Below, one piece after another: positions 1 to 8,444 of a stretch of 64,000 nt of DNA. The DNA is from Desulfobulbaceae bacterium (GTDB lineage: Bacteria > Desulfobacterota > Desulfobulbia > Desulfobulbales > Desulfocapsaceae), in NCBI GenBank assembly GCA_003249645.1, contig QKIH01000090.1, forward strand, positions 1 through 64,000, read 5' to 3'. The notes under the pieces are model-generated. The model did not search any database. It had not been told where the DNA came from and saw only the letters and a list, made by a program, of their open reading frames with translations. Both the position numbers and the translations under genes were made by a program. Positions within the stretch are counted from its first letter, which is position 1, and each line of letters opens with the position of its first letter.

Positions 1-270
1 GTCGATTCCATCTTCCATCCATGGAAAATACCCTTCAGGATTATTTTTTTCCCCTGGTACCTGCTTCCTGAAGATGGTACCATCGCCGCCGATACAAACT
101 ATTACCCCTTCGGCACCAGAATGCATGTTCCCGGTTACGGCTGGGGTGTGGTTGAAGACCGCGGCGGGGCCATTAAAGGACCGAACCGTATAGACCTCTA
201 TTTTGATTCACACAGTGACGCACTCATCTGGGGAAGAAGAAAAGTTGCCGTCGAAATCCATTATCCATAA
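1..270 (+). CDS. 3D-domain protein, C-terminal fragment (5' end outside window)
   Basis: Frame 1 is open from the first base to the TAA at 268-270, so only the last 89 residues are present and the ORF track missed it. The segment [20 protein letters not shown] followed by [11 protein letters not shown] and [16 protein letters not shown] is the 3D domain (named for three conserved aspartates). That domain occurs in MltA-type lytic transglycosylases and YuiC/Rpf-like peptidoglycan-acting proteins. The remaining N-terminal part, which would carry any signal peptide or second domain, is not visible. The protein probably acts on cell-wall glycan in the periplasm. trmFO follows 44 bp downstream on the same strand. 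Confidence 0.8.
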   Translation, partial: VDSIFHPWKIPFRIIFFPWYLLPEDGTIAADTNYYPFGTRMHVPGYGWGVVEDRGGAIKGPNRIDLYFDSHSDALIWGRRKVAVEIHYP

Positions 271-314
271 CCGTCTGTTTAACCCTACTTTTAATCGACT
301 ACGCTAATAAATAT

Positions 315-1637
315 ATGACGCATACACCACAAATAACCGTTATCGGGGCAGGTCTCGCCGGCTGTGAAGCTGCTTTTCAGGCAGCGGAGCGCGGCGTTAA
401 GGTCACCCTTTACGATATGAAACCGCAGCAGTTCAGCCCTGCCCATTCATCCGAGAACCTTGCTGAGCTGGTCTGCTCAAATTCACTCCGCTCTGATGCG
501 CCTGATTCAGCAGTCGGTCTCTTAAAAGAAGAGATGCGCCAGCTGGGTTCACTGCTAATGCGTATTGCTGAAAAAACCCGCGTTCCTGCCGGCAAGGCTC
601 TTGCCGTTGACCGGGAATTGTTTGCTCATGAGATCACTGCTATTATCTCATCTCATCCGAATATTGATCTTATTCGTCAGGAGGTTACAGCAATCCCTGC
701 ACAAACTGATCATCCGGTCATTCTTGCCACCGGCCCACTAACCTCGGACAGCCTGGCGGAATCACTTGCCGAACTGACCGGTAAGGATCGTCTTGCTTTC
801 TATGATGCCATTGCCCCCATAGTGTATGGTGACAGTCTCAACATGGATATCGTCTTCCGCAAGTCACGCTGGGATGACGGCCCCGGAGACTACCTCAACT
901 GCCCGATGGATCAGGAGCAGTATCTGCACTTTATTGATGAGCTGAGCAAGGCGAACTATGTGCCGGCCAAGGACTTTGAAGACCCGAAATATTTTGAAGG
1001 ATGCCTGCCGATTGAAGTGATGTGCGGCCGCGGCGTGGACACCCTGCGTTACGGACCAATGAAGCCGGTCGGACTCGCCGACCCGAGAACCGGGGAAGAG
1101 GCCTACGCCGTTGTCCAGCTGAGAATGGAAAACAAGGAAGGTACGCTCTATAACCTTGTCGGCTTCCAGACCAAGCTTACCTACCCGGAGCAGAAAAGAA
1201 TTTTCACCATGATCCCTGGTCTTGAACAGTGTGAATTTGCCCGCCTCGGTTCGATTCACCGCAACACCTTTATCTGTGCACCCGAACTGCTCCAGCCGAC
1301 CCTGCAGACCATCGTACGACCTGATCTGTTCATTGCCGGCCAGCTTTCAGGTGTTGAGGGCTATGTAGAATCAATGGCCATGGGCATTTTGGCCGGTATA
1401 AATGCGGCCAGAATTGCGCTCGGAGAAACACCGACCAGAGCACCGAAACACACCGCCTTCGGCGCACTCATTCATCATTTGACTGATACAGACCCCAAGC
1501 ACTTTCAGCCGTCAAATGTCAATTTCGGACTGTTTCCGGAGTGGGAGAAAAAAGTGCGCAAAAAATTCAGAGGGGAAAAACGGGCGGAACTTTCTGCTGA
1601 AGCCATGATCGTATGGAAGAAAGAGCTGCAAATGTAA
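315..1637 (+). CDS. trmFO: TrmFO, folate/FAD-dependent tRNA U54 methyltransferase
   Basis: Methylenetetrahydrofolate-tRNA-(uracil-54-C5)-methyltransferase, which makes the T54 of the T-loop using methylene-THF as carbon donor and FADH2. The N-terminal dinucleotide-binding motif GAGLAG (residues 11-16) is followed by the family signature [11 protein letters not shown], whose cysteine is near residue 54. A second conserved cysteine region, [13 protein letters not shown], lies near residue 229. In characterised TrmFO proteins two such cysteines are catalytic. The 440-residue length is normal for the family, which distinguishes it from the larger GidA/MnmG. No clear ribosome binding site precedes the ATG. 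It is a housekeeping gene; the neighbouring two-component system is not functionally linked in any obvious way. Confidence 0.96.
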   Translation: MTHTPQITVIGAGLAGCEAAFQAAERGVKVTLYDMKPQQFSPAHSSENLAELVCSNSLRSDAPDSAVGLLKEEMRQLGSLLMRIAEKTRVPAGKALAVDRELFAHEITAIISSHPNIDLIRQEVTAIPAQTDHPVILATGPLTSDSLAESLAELTGKDRLAFYDAIAPIVYGDSLNMDIVFRKSRWDDGPGDYLNCPMDQEQYLHFIDELSKANYVPAKDFEDPKYFEGCLPIEVMCGRGVDTLRYGPMKPVGLADPRTGEEAYAVVQLRMENKEGTLYNLVGFQTKLTYPEQKRIFTMIPGLEQCEFARLGSIHRNTFICAPELLQPTLQTIVRPDLFIAGQLSGVEGYVESMAMGILAGINAARIALGETPTRAPKHTAFGALIHHLTDTDPKHFQPSNVNFGLFPEWEKKVRKKFRGEKRAELSAEAMIVWKKELQM

Positions 1638-1654
1638 TAGCAGAAATTGCGTGG

Positions 1655-1682
1655 CGGCAGGAAATAATGCGTTCTCCTGCCG
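1655..1682 (+). terminator. Hairpin downstream of trmFO
   Basis: CGGCAGGA and TCCTGCCG form an 8-bp perfect stem with a 12-nt loop, beginning 17 bases after the trmFO stop. No T-run follows, so it is a weak or processing-type terminator at best. Confidence 0.4.
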
Positions 1683-1783
1683 TCCGTGGTATGATCTGCC
1701 GGTAATTAACCGCTGAAGTTTGCGGACACAAGGAGTATGCCCTGCGGCAATTTAACATAAGCAATTGAAGTATCTTGAATAAA

Positions 1784-2560
1784 ATGAATATCCGCTGTTT
1801 GCTGGTAGATGACGAAAAACCCGCCAGGGATGAATTACGATATCTGCTCTCATCCTATAATGATATTGACATAATAGCAGATACCCACTCCGCCTCCCGG
1901 GCCTGTACACTCATCAGGGAGGAACGTCCGGATCTGGTCTTCCTTGACATCCAGATGCCGGGCAGCAACGGTTTTGATGTTATTGACAAACTTTCAGATC
2001 TGCCCAAAATGCCTCTGTTCGTCTTTGTTACCGCTTTTGACAGTCACGCGGTCAGAGCCTTTGAAAAAAGTGCTCTTGATTATATTCTCAAACCTCTTTC
2101 TTCAAAACGGCTTGACCAGACAATCGAGAGGGTAAGGAAAATTCTGGCGACAAACAACCCTGATTCAATCAACCAGAGCCTGCAAAATCTCATCAACCAG
2201 ATTCATCACCGTGACGAGAAGAAAGTGAAGATTTCCGCAGAGTGTTCGGGACGTATTCACCTGCTTTCTCCTGAAGAGATTGTCTACTGCTCACCGGAGG
2301 AAAACGAAATCATCATCCATACCCGTACGAAAAAATGTTCCTTATACGGTATCAACACCATGGAAAAGCTTGCCGCCCGCCTCAACAGCTGCTCGTTCTT
2401 CCGCATTCATCGCTCGGCACTGATCAATCTTGATCATATCAAGGAATTCAGCCCCTGGATGAACGGAAAGTACCGTCTGGTAATGAATGACAGTGACGGC
2501 ACCGAACTGACGGTAAGCAGGACACGGGTAAAGGATTTCAAACAGCAACTGGGTATCTGA
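1784..2560 (+). CDS. LytTR-family response regulator (BtsR/YpdB type)
   Basis: A response regulator with an N-terminal receiver domain (about residues 1-120) and a C-terminal LytTR DNA-binding domain (about 155-255). The receiver shows the acidic pair VDDE, the phosphoacceptor aspartate in LVFLDIQMPG (near residue 55) and the conserved lysine in ILKPL. The LytTR part includes EEIVYCSPEENEI and FFRIHRSALINLDHI. The ORF track starts at TTG 1775; I prefer ATG 1784 (258 aa), giving MNIRCLLVDDE, though neither start has a strong ribosome binding site. The stop codon lies 5 bp before the LytS-type kinase gene, so the two form an operon. The likely target is the cstA-like gene downstream, whose upstream region carries a LytTR-style direct repeat. 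Confidence 0.93.
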   Translation: MNIRCLLVDDEKPARDELRYLLSSYNDIDIIADTHSASRACTLIREERPDLVFLDIQMPGSNGFDVIDKLSDLPKMPLFVFVTAFDSHAVRAFEKSALDYILKPLSSKRLDQTIERVRKILATNNPDSINQSLQNLINQIHHRDEKKVKISAECSGRIHLLSPEEIVYCSPEENEIIIHTRTKKCSLYGINTMEKLAARLNSCSFFRIHRSALINLDHIKEFSPWMNGKYRLVMNDSDGTELTVSRTRVKDFKQQLGI

Positions 2561-2565
2561 TCATT

Positions 2566-4311
2566 ATGTCCATTACACAACTTGCCACCCTTTTATTCCA
2601 GCATGTCGGTCTGCTTATAGCAGGAGCGTTTATTCTCCTGACTCTCTCACCTGTTCAGGAACTCAATTTCCGCCAGCAGTCCGTTATCAACCGGATATTT
2701 CTGGTTCTTTTCTTTGGTTTTTTCGGCGTTCTGGGAACGTACAGCGGCAATGCGATATTTGATTCCATCGCCAATCTGCGCGCAATGGCTGTTATTCCTG
2801 CAGGTCTGTTCGGTGGACCTATCGTCGGATTTGGTGCCGGTATTATCGCCGGCGGTCACAGATTTTTCATTGACCCATGGGGATTCAGTTCCGTTTCCTG
2901 CGCTGTTGCCACCATCATCGAAGGGGTGGGAGCCGGTTACATACACCATTATTACAAGGAAAAGAGTATGGACTGGCGCTTTGTCCTGCTCATCACCTTT
3001 ATCGGGGAATTTCTCCACATGGGACTTGTCCTGCTTTTTTCCCGGCCGTTTGATCAGGCTGCCGAGCTGGTCAAGGTCATCGCCTTCCCCATGATCGCCG
3101 GGAATATGCTTGGCGCTGCTCTTTTTATTCACATCCTCAAGACCCTCTATGAGTTCAGGGAGAGAAAAGAGAGCGTCCAGGCACAGCGTATTTTTGACAT
3201 TGCCAACAGCACAGTGCGTCATCTGCGTGACGGGCTTAATATGGAAAGCGCCCAGGCGACTGCCAGGATCATCCAGCAGCGCATGGACGTTGTTGCTGTT
3301 GCTATCACCGATACAGCCAATGTCCTTGCCCACGTCGGCCTTGGTGACGACCATCACCTGCCGGGAAAACCGCTACGCACCGAATCAACCAGGCAGGTCA
3401 TCGACAAAGGGATACCGATCTTTCACAAGAAGAAAAGCCTTATCGGCTGTAACCACCCGTCCTGCCCGTTTTATTCGGCTATTATTGTCCCGCTCAGGAA
3501 AGGGACAAAGATAGTCGGCACCCTGAAATTCTACGGCACAAAAGAGAAGGAACTGAACAACATTCAGCTCGAAATTGCCAAAGGCCTGACCGATCTGTTT
3601 TCTTTACAACTTGAGCTCGAAGACATCCAGATAAAAGACCGGCTGCTGTCCCATGCAGAAATCCGGCATCTTCAGGCCCAGATCAACCCGCATTTTCTCT
3701 TCAATTCTCTCAATACCATTGCGTCATTTTGCCGAACAGCACCGACTAAAGCCCGTGAGCTGATACTCGATCTGTCCCTGTACATGAGAAAAAACCTCGA
3801 TTCTTCGCGGGGCTTTATCCGGCTGGAAGAAGAACTTGAACAGGTCAACTCCTATCTCACCATCGAAAAGGCCCGCTTCGGAGACCGCATCAGGGTATCT
3901 CTCAATATTGAACCGGGCTGTGAAGATTGGCCTATTCCACCGCTTATTATTCAACCGCTGATTGAAAATGCCATCAGACACGGCATCAGCGTAAAGGAAG
4001 ATGGCGGAACAGTTACGCTGACAGCCAAACAAAGAGACAGTTTGCTGGAAGTCACAGTCGAAGATGACGGGGCAGGTATGCGCGGGGAAGTTCTAAAATC
4101 CCTTCTTGCCCGTAACCTCATCGAATCGCCGGTTGAGGGCATCGGTCTGAGAAACTCCAACCAGCGCCTGGTGCAGATTTACGGTCCGGAATATTTTATG
4201 AATATCGTCAGCCGTGAGAACCAGGGTACCAGAATATTTTTTCGCATTCCTCCCCTTCAAAATGTCCCCGGCCTCAACTTTCATGCTAAACCAGTAGAAC
4301 AGGTATATTAA
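2566..4311 (+). CDS. LytS-family sensor histidine kinase (5TM-Lyt, GAF, His_kinase)
   Basis: A membrane sensor kinase of 581 residues. The first ~190 residues carry several hydrophobic segments typical of the 5TMR-LYT module (for example VGLLIAGAFILLTL and IPAGLFGGPIVGFGAGIIAGG). A GAF-like region follows (about 215-350), then the HPK8-type phosphoacceptor box QINPHFLFNSLNTI with the histidine at residue 376. The C-terminal ATPase has the N-box PLIENAIRHG and G-box DDGAGM. The architecture matches E. coli BtsS and YpdA, which respond to extracellular pyruvate. It is cotranscribed with the preceding LytTR regulator and followed by a CstA-family transporter gene, the same trio as in those pyruvate systems. 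The ligand here is inferred, not shown. Confidence 0.93.
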   Translation: MSITQLATLLFQHVGLLIAGAFILLTLSPVQELNFRQQSVINRIFLVLFFGFFGVLGTYSGNAIFDSIANLRAMAVIPAGLFGGPIVGFGAGIIAGGHRFFIDPWGFSSVSCAVATIIEGVGAGYIHHYYKEKSMDWRFVLLITFIGEFLHMGLVLLFSRPFDQAAELVKVIAFPMIAGNMLGAALFIHILKTLYEFRERKESVQAQRIFDIANSTVRHLRDGLNMESAQATARIIQQRMDVVAVAITDTANVLAHVGLGDDHHLPGKPLRTESTRQVIDKGIPIFHKKKSLIGCNHPSCPFYSAIIVPLRKGTKIVGTLKFYGTKEKELNNIQLEIAKGLTDLFSLQLELEDIQIKDRLLSHAEIRHLQAQINPHFLFNSLNTIASFCRTAPTKARELILDLSLYMRKNLDSSRGFIRLEEELEQVNSYLTIEKARFGDRIRVSLNIEPGCEDWPIPPLIIQPLIENAIRHGISVKEDGGTVTLTAKQRDSLLEVTVEDDGAGMRGEVLKSLLARNLIESPVEGIGLRNSNQRLVQIYGPEYFMNIVSRENQGTRIFFRIPPLQNVPGLNFHAKPVEQVY

Positions 4312-4421
4312 TTATCATATTTTCCATTAACATGTTCCGGTGAAAACGGATGCCGCTCTGCAGTACTGGATGTAACCTGCGTTAATTCCGATAAACTTTG
4401 CTCTTTTCAGCCTCGCATAAC

Positions 4422-4452
4422 GACAGTTCAACCATAAAAAACGACGTTTCAT
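4422..4452 (+). promoter_or_regulatory. Candidate LytTR direct-repeat operator upstream of cstA-like gene
   Basis: GACAGTTCAA (4422-4431) and GACGTTTCAT (4443-4452) are imperfect direct repeats separated by exactly 11 bases, giving a 21-bp period that puts both on the same DNA face. LytTR regulators bind paired direct repeats of this spacing. The second unit resembles the E. coli YpdB half-site GGCATTTCAT as I remember it. The repeat ends 94 bp before the cstA-like start codon. Confidence 0.6.
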
Positions 4453-4546
4453 TGTCTTCCCTTGTCTGCTGATTCCGGCAAAGCTAGGATTGTGCCCGGA
4501 GTATGACTATTGCGTTACTGAAATTTTAGTAAACAGGAGGAAAATA

Positions 4547-6007
4547 ATGGGATTTTTTTTTGGCTGCGTAGCTCTCTTGCTCATCGGGTATTTTACCTAT
4601 GGCGTCTTTGTGGAAAAGGTGTTCGGCATTGAACCTGCGCGAAAAACACCTTGTCTGACCAAGCAGGATGGAGTGGATTACATCTCCATGCCAACCTGGA
4701 AGGTCTTCTTTATCCAGCTTCTTGATATTGCTGGACTCGGCCCGATCTTCGGACCAATCTTGGCGGCCCTCTACGGCCCGTCCGCCCTGCTCTGGATTGT
4801 TATCGGCTGCATTTTTGCCGGTGCTGTTCATGACTACTTCAGCGGCATGCTCTCCGTTCGAAGCGGCGGCAAATCGATTCCGGAAGTGGTCGGCGATATC
4901 ATGGGAATGCCGGCTCGCCAGATTCTTCGAATCTTTTCAGTCATTCTGCTGATGCTGGTTGGTGTCGTTTTTATTCTTGGACCTGCAAAACTTCTCAACT
5001 CACTGACCGGAATCAACCTCCAGCTGCTTATCGGCTGTATTTTTGCCTACTATTTTTTAGCCACTGTACTGCCGATTGACAAGATTATCGGTCGTCTCTA
5101 TCCGATATTCGGCGCACTGCTTCTTTTCATGACCTTCGGCGTCATGGGAGGCCTGATCTATCATGGCTATACTATTCTGCCGAACCTTGATTTCACCGTT
5201 AATACCCATCCAGGTGACAAACCGATCTGGCCACTTCTTTTCATCACCCTGTCATGTGGTGCAATTAGCGGTTTTCATTCTACCCAGTCCCCTCTTATGG
5301 CACGCTGTATCAAGTCTGAGAGCCACGGACGAAGCGTATTCTACGGCTCAATGATCATTGAAGGTATAATCGCACTTGTCTGGGCAACCGTCGGTCTGAG
5401 CTTTTATCATGGAGCAGGAGATCTGAGCGGCGTTATAACCAGCGGCTCCCCTGCAGCAGTAGTCAATCAGGCCTGTAATACTCTTCTTGGTCCTGTAGGC
5501 GGTTTCCTCGCTGTTCTCGGTGTTATCATCCTGCCTATTTCCAGTGGTGACACCGCTTTTCGTTCAACCCGCCTGATCATTGCAGAAACATTCAAACAAG
5601 ACCAGTCCGGCGTTGCCAAAAGACTGTATATTGCCATTCCGCTCTTCATCATTGCTTTTCTGATTTCACAGGTTGATTTCAATATCATCTGGAGATATTT
5701 CGGCTGGTCAAACCAGATGCTCTCCATGCTCGTCTTATGGAGTGCCGCCATCTATCTTGCGAAGAAAGGTAAACTGCACTGGATCTGTTCTATCCCTGCC
5801 GTTTTCATGACAGCAGTGGACGCGGCTTTCATCCTGCAGGCCCCGATAGGTTTCAACCTGGCGCCGTATCCATCTAATATCGCCAGTGTTGTAATCGCTC
5901 TAGTCGCTTTTGTTGTATTCTTCATTTACACAAGAAAAGGAAGCGAACCTGTTGCCTATTTCTGGCAGCCGGAACTCTGTCCGCAGGAAGTAGAGGCTGA
6001 CGACTAA
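4547..6007 (+). CDS. CstA-family carbon starvation / pyruvate transporter
   Basis: A polytopic membrane protein of the CstA (peptide/pyruvate) family. It carries family segments such as LLDIAGLGPIFGPILAALYGPSALLWIV, GGKSIPEVVGDIMG and FRSTRLIIAETF. The ORF track starts at TTG 4490, but an AGGAGG ribosome binding site sits just before ATG 4547, giving MGFFFGCVALLLIGYF at the first membrane helix. The start was therefore moved and the protein is 486 residues. This is the short form of the family; E. coli CstA and BtsT are about 700. E. coli BtsT is a pyruvate/H+ symporter induced by the LytS/LytTR pair BtsSR. Here the same kind of pair lies immediately upstream, so pyruvate uptake is the best guess. 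Peptide transport is the alternative. Confidence 0.88.
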   Translation: MGFFFGCVALLLIGYFTYGVFVEKVFGIEPARKTPCLTKQDGVDYISMPTWKVFFIQLLDIAGLGPIFGPILAALYGPSALLWIVIGCIFAGAVHDYFSGMLSVRSGGKSIPEVVGDIMGMPARQILRIFSVILLMLVGVVFILGPAKLLNSLTGINLQLLIGCIFAYYFLATVLPIDKIIGRLYPIFGALLLFMTFGVMGGLIYHGYTILPNLDFTVNTHPGDKPIWPLLFITLSCGAISGFHSTQSPLMARCIKSESHGRSVFYGSMIIEGIIALVWATVGLSFYHGAGDLSGVITSGSPAAVVNQACNTLLGPVGGFLAVLGVIILPISSGDTAFRSTRLIIAETFKQDQSGVAKRLYIAIPLFIIAFLISQVDFNIIWRYFGWSNQMLSMLVLWSAAIYLAKKGKLHWICSIPAVFMTAVDAAFILQAPIGFNLAPYPSNIASVVIALVAFVVFFIYTRKGSEPVAYFWQPELCPQEVEADD

Positions 6008-6039
6008 ATCAACAGAGTACAGTTAAACTGCAGCTGTTT

Positions 6040-6083
6040 AATTTCCCCGGTCAGACTTGTGTCCTGACCGGGGAAATTTTTTT
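6040..6083 (+). terminator. Rho-independent terminator after cstA-like gene
   Basis: AATTTCCCCGGTCAG pairs perfectly with CTGACCGGGGAAATT (15 bp, 9-nt loop) and runs into a T7 tract. It lies 33 bases after the stop codon. Confidence 0.95.
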
Positions 6084-6429
6084 ATAACCAATACTCCCGG
6101 AATAAAATCACTTTCTCCCGGTTTTTCATTGCCATCATCTGCAGCATCTCTTTTTCACTCAAGATCCTTCGTTACACTTTTGGAGAACAATCCACAATAC
6201 AGCTGAAATAAACGACCAGCTGCGTCAGCATGACGGCAAGAAGTTTGGAAAAATAAACAAGAGGAACTCCCGACAGGAGCAATAAGGACAGGGTGTTCAA
6301 ATGAGGTAAGGATGATACCAATCGGGCAATGCGCTATTCAGCAAAAGCTCTCCCCTGCCAGCCTACCTCCTGCGGATTCACCTGTAACTGTTGCAGGCAA
6401 AACTCCGCAGGGAAAAGAACCTAAACCAT
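6084..6429. other. Intergenic region between cstA terminator and arabinose operon 3' end
   Basis: No credible gene in 346 bp. The two flanking genes converge here. The only structure I see is CCTGCGGA (6369-6376) pairing with TCCGCAGG (6404-6411), about 20 bases past the yjfF-like stop. It is a possible weak 3' end signal for the minus-strand operon, without a T-run. Confidence 0.5.
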
Positions 6430-7404
6430 TTATGATTCTCTGTTGCCAGCCAGCGAGAGATAGCGTTGAATCAGGATAAAACAGAATAGCAGCACGCCGA
6501 TAACAATCTTAGTCCACCATGAACTGAGTGTTCCCTGGAAAGTGATAAAGGTCTGGATTAAGCCGAGAATCAACACACCTATCAGGCTTCCCTGAACCAA
6601 TCCGGCGCCTCCGGTAAGCAGGGTGCCGCCGATAACTACCGCTGCGATTACATCAAGTTCAAGTCCGACACAGGCCAGAGGATAACCGGAACATGTATAG
6701 AGCGAGTAGACAATGCCTGCCAGAGCACTCATGGTACCGCTGAAGGTGTAAATCAGAACCTTGGTCCGGCCAATGGGAAGTCCCATAAGAATAGCCGACT
6801 GTTCACTGCTGCCGATGGCATAGGTGTTTCTGCCGAACCTGGTAAACTGCTGGAGATAGATGCCAACCATGACAATAACAAGAAATATAATGGCAATAAC
6901 CGGCAGCCAGGTTCTGAAGCCCAGCGGAATACCGAAATCGATAATTTTATCGACAAAGGGATGCTTGATCGGAATGGAGTTGAGACTGATCAGAAACGCC
7001 AGTCCACGGGCAAGAAACATCCCAACCAGAGTTACCAGAAAGGGCGGCAGCTCGAAAAAATGAATCAATGCCCCCATAACCGAACCAATCAAGGCACCCA
7101 AGGCAAGACAAAGAGCAAAGGCCAGCATCGGGTGCACCCCGTAATCCTGCATCAGTTTTGCTGACAGAACGCCCACAAGAGCAACGACCGAACCAACGGA
7201 AAGGTCGATACCGCCTGAGATAATGACGAAGGTCATGCTGACAGCCAAAACACCGATAAACGCATTATCGATGAACAGGTTGACGAAGACACGCAGCGAG
7301 AAAAAGTTGTCATACATCAGCGACCCTGCCAGATATATCAGGAAAAAGACACTGATTGTGGCAAGGAAGGGAATATTCTTCCGTTTGATCTGTAACAATT
7401 TCAT
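6430..7404 (-). CDS. Sugar ABC transporter permease, YjfF-like
   Basis: Inner-membrane permease of the ribose/galactofuranose (BPD_transp_2) family, 324 residues with about eight to ten hydrophobic segments. The family signature ISGGIDLSVGSVVALVGVLSA is near residue 65, and the later repeat GLELDVIAAVVIGGTLLTGG is diagnostic. It most resembles E. coli YjfF, the second permease of the YtfQRT-YjfF galactofuranose importer. Its start overlaps the stop of the YtfT-like gene by 4 bp (ATGA), showing translational coupling. It is the last gene of the arabinose operon, so the imported sugar is probably an arabinose form or arabinoside rather than galactofuranose. Confidence 0.9.
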   Translation of the reverse strand: MKLLQIKRKNIPFLATISVFFLIYLAGSLMYDNFFSLRVFVNLFIDNAFIGVLAVSMTFVIISGGIDLSVGSVVALVGVLSAKLMQDYGVHPMLAFALCLALGALIGSVMGALIHFFELPPFLVTLVGMFLARGLAFLISLNSIPIKHPFVDKIIDFGIPLGFRTWLPVIAIIFLVIVMVGIYLQQFTRFGRNTYAIGSSEQSAILMGLPIGRTKVLIYTFSGTMSALAGIVYSLYTCSGYPLACVGLELDVIAAVVIGGTLLTGGAGLVQGSLIGVLILGLIQTFITFQGTLSSWWTKIVIGVLLFCFILIQRYLSLAGNRES

Positions 7405-8444
7405 GCTTTAGTCCTCCTGCTTGCCACCATGACGGAGAAAACGTTTCTGAATTTTTCTGACTGGATAAGAGCCACGGCAATAATAACCACCGCCTTGAAT
7501 ACCAGCGTTACCTCAGGAGCGATCCCCCGGGTAAGGATGGTCGTTGTCAGACTCTGGATAATCAGCGTACCGATAATTGATCCCAGCAGGGTAAACCTGC
7601 CGCCCCAGAGAGTCCCGCCGATGATGACGGCGGCGATGGCATCAAGTTCAAGAAAAAGACCGGCATTATTGGCATCTGCTGCCTTGATATCGGCACAGAC
7701 AACCAAGCCTGCAATCCCTGCACATAATCCGGAAAACATGTAGACCGCAAGTTTTATCTGCTTCTCCCGTACCCCCATGAAACGGCTGGCTACGGCATTG
7801 GCACCAATGGCCTCAATAAAGAGACCGAGACCGGTTTTACGCGTCAGCAGGTAGGTAAGAATAAAGATCAGCACCACCATCACAATCGGGAACGGAAAGC
7901 CGAGAAAAAAACCGGAGCCGATATACTGAAAAGGCTCGTGAATAAAGACAACTATCTGTCCCTGGGTAATCAGCTGGGCAATACCGCGGCCTGCGACCAT
8001 CAGGATAAGAGTGGCAATAATCGGCTGAATGCCGACAAAGGCCACCAGAATACCGTTCCATAGCCCGCACAGCACGGAGAGGGCCAGAGGTATTCCTATC
8101 ACCAGATAAAGGGGCTGTATCTCGCCGTATTCAAGCACGCCTTTCACGTAATCCGGCCGGATAACAGTTGCTGCAACCGCACCAGAAATTGCCATAACCG
8201 CACCGACTGAAAGATCAATACCGCCGGTGGCAAAGACAAGGGTCATACCGATAGCCAGCAGCATAACCGGCGCAGCCCTGTTGATGATATCGATCAACGA
8301 ACCGAAAAAGTGGCCGTCTTTAATCTCTATTTCAAAGAAACCCGGCGTAAAAAACAGGTTAAAAAGCAAAATACCGGCAAGTGCAGCCAGCGGCCAGAGC
8401 AAACGCTGAAAATTCGGGTTCTGAATGTCGGGGAGTATCTTCAT
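7401..8444 (-). CDS. Sugar ABC transporter permease, YtfT-like
   Basis: First permease of the same importer, 347 residues. It shows the family core TLVFATGGIDLSVGAVMAISGAVAA and LELDAIAAVIIGGTLWGGRFT. Two distinct permeases rather than one homodimeric permease is the hallmark of the YtfT-YjfF subtype. It overlaps the ATPase gene upstream by 4 bp and the YjfF-like gene downstream by 4 bp, so expression of the three membrane/ATPase subunits is tightly linked. Strong similarity to YjfF in both halves suggests an old duplication, as is known for this family. Confidence 0.9.
   Translation of the reverse strand: MKILPDIQNPNFQRLLWPLAALAGILLFNLFFTPGFFEIEIKDGHFFGSLIDIINRAAPVMLLAIGMTLVFATGGIDLSVGAVMAISGAVAATVIRPDYVKGVLEYGEIQPLYLVIGIPLALSVLCGLWNGILVAFVGIQPIIATLILMVAGRGIAQLITQGQIVVFIHEPFQYIGSGFFLGFPFPIVMVVLIFILTYLLTRKTGLGLFIEAIGANAVASRFMGVREKQIKLAVYMFSGLCAGIAGLVVCADIKAADANNAGLFLELDAIAAVIIGGTLWGGRFTLLGSIIGTLIIQSLTTTILTRGIAPEVTLVFKAVVIIAVALIQSEKFRNVFSVMVASRRTKA

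Noticed and set aside
2647-3357. 236-codon minus-strand ORF inside the LytS-type kinase
   Set aside because: Fully antisense to a gene with clear domains; composition typical of a shadow frame.
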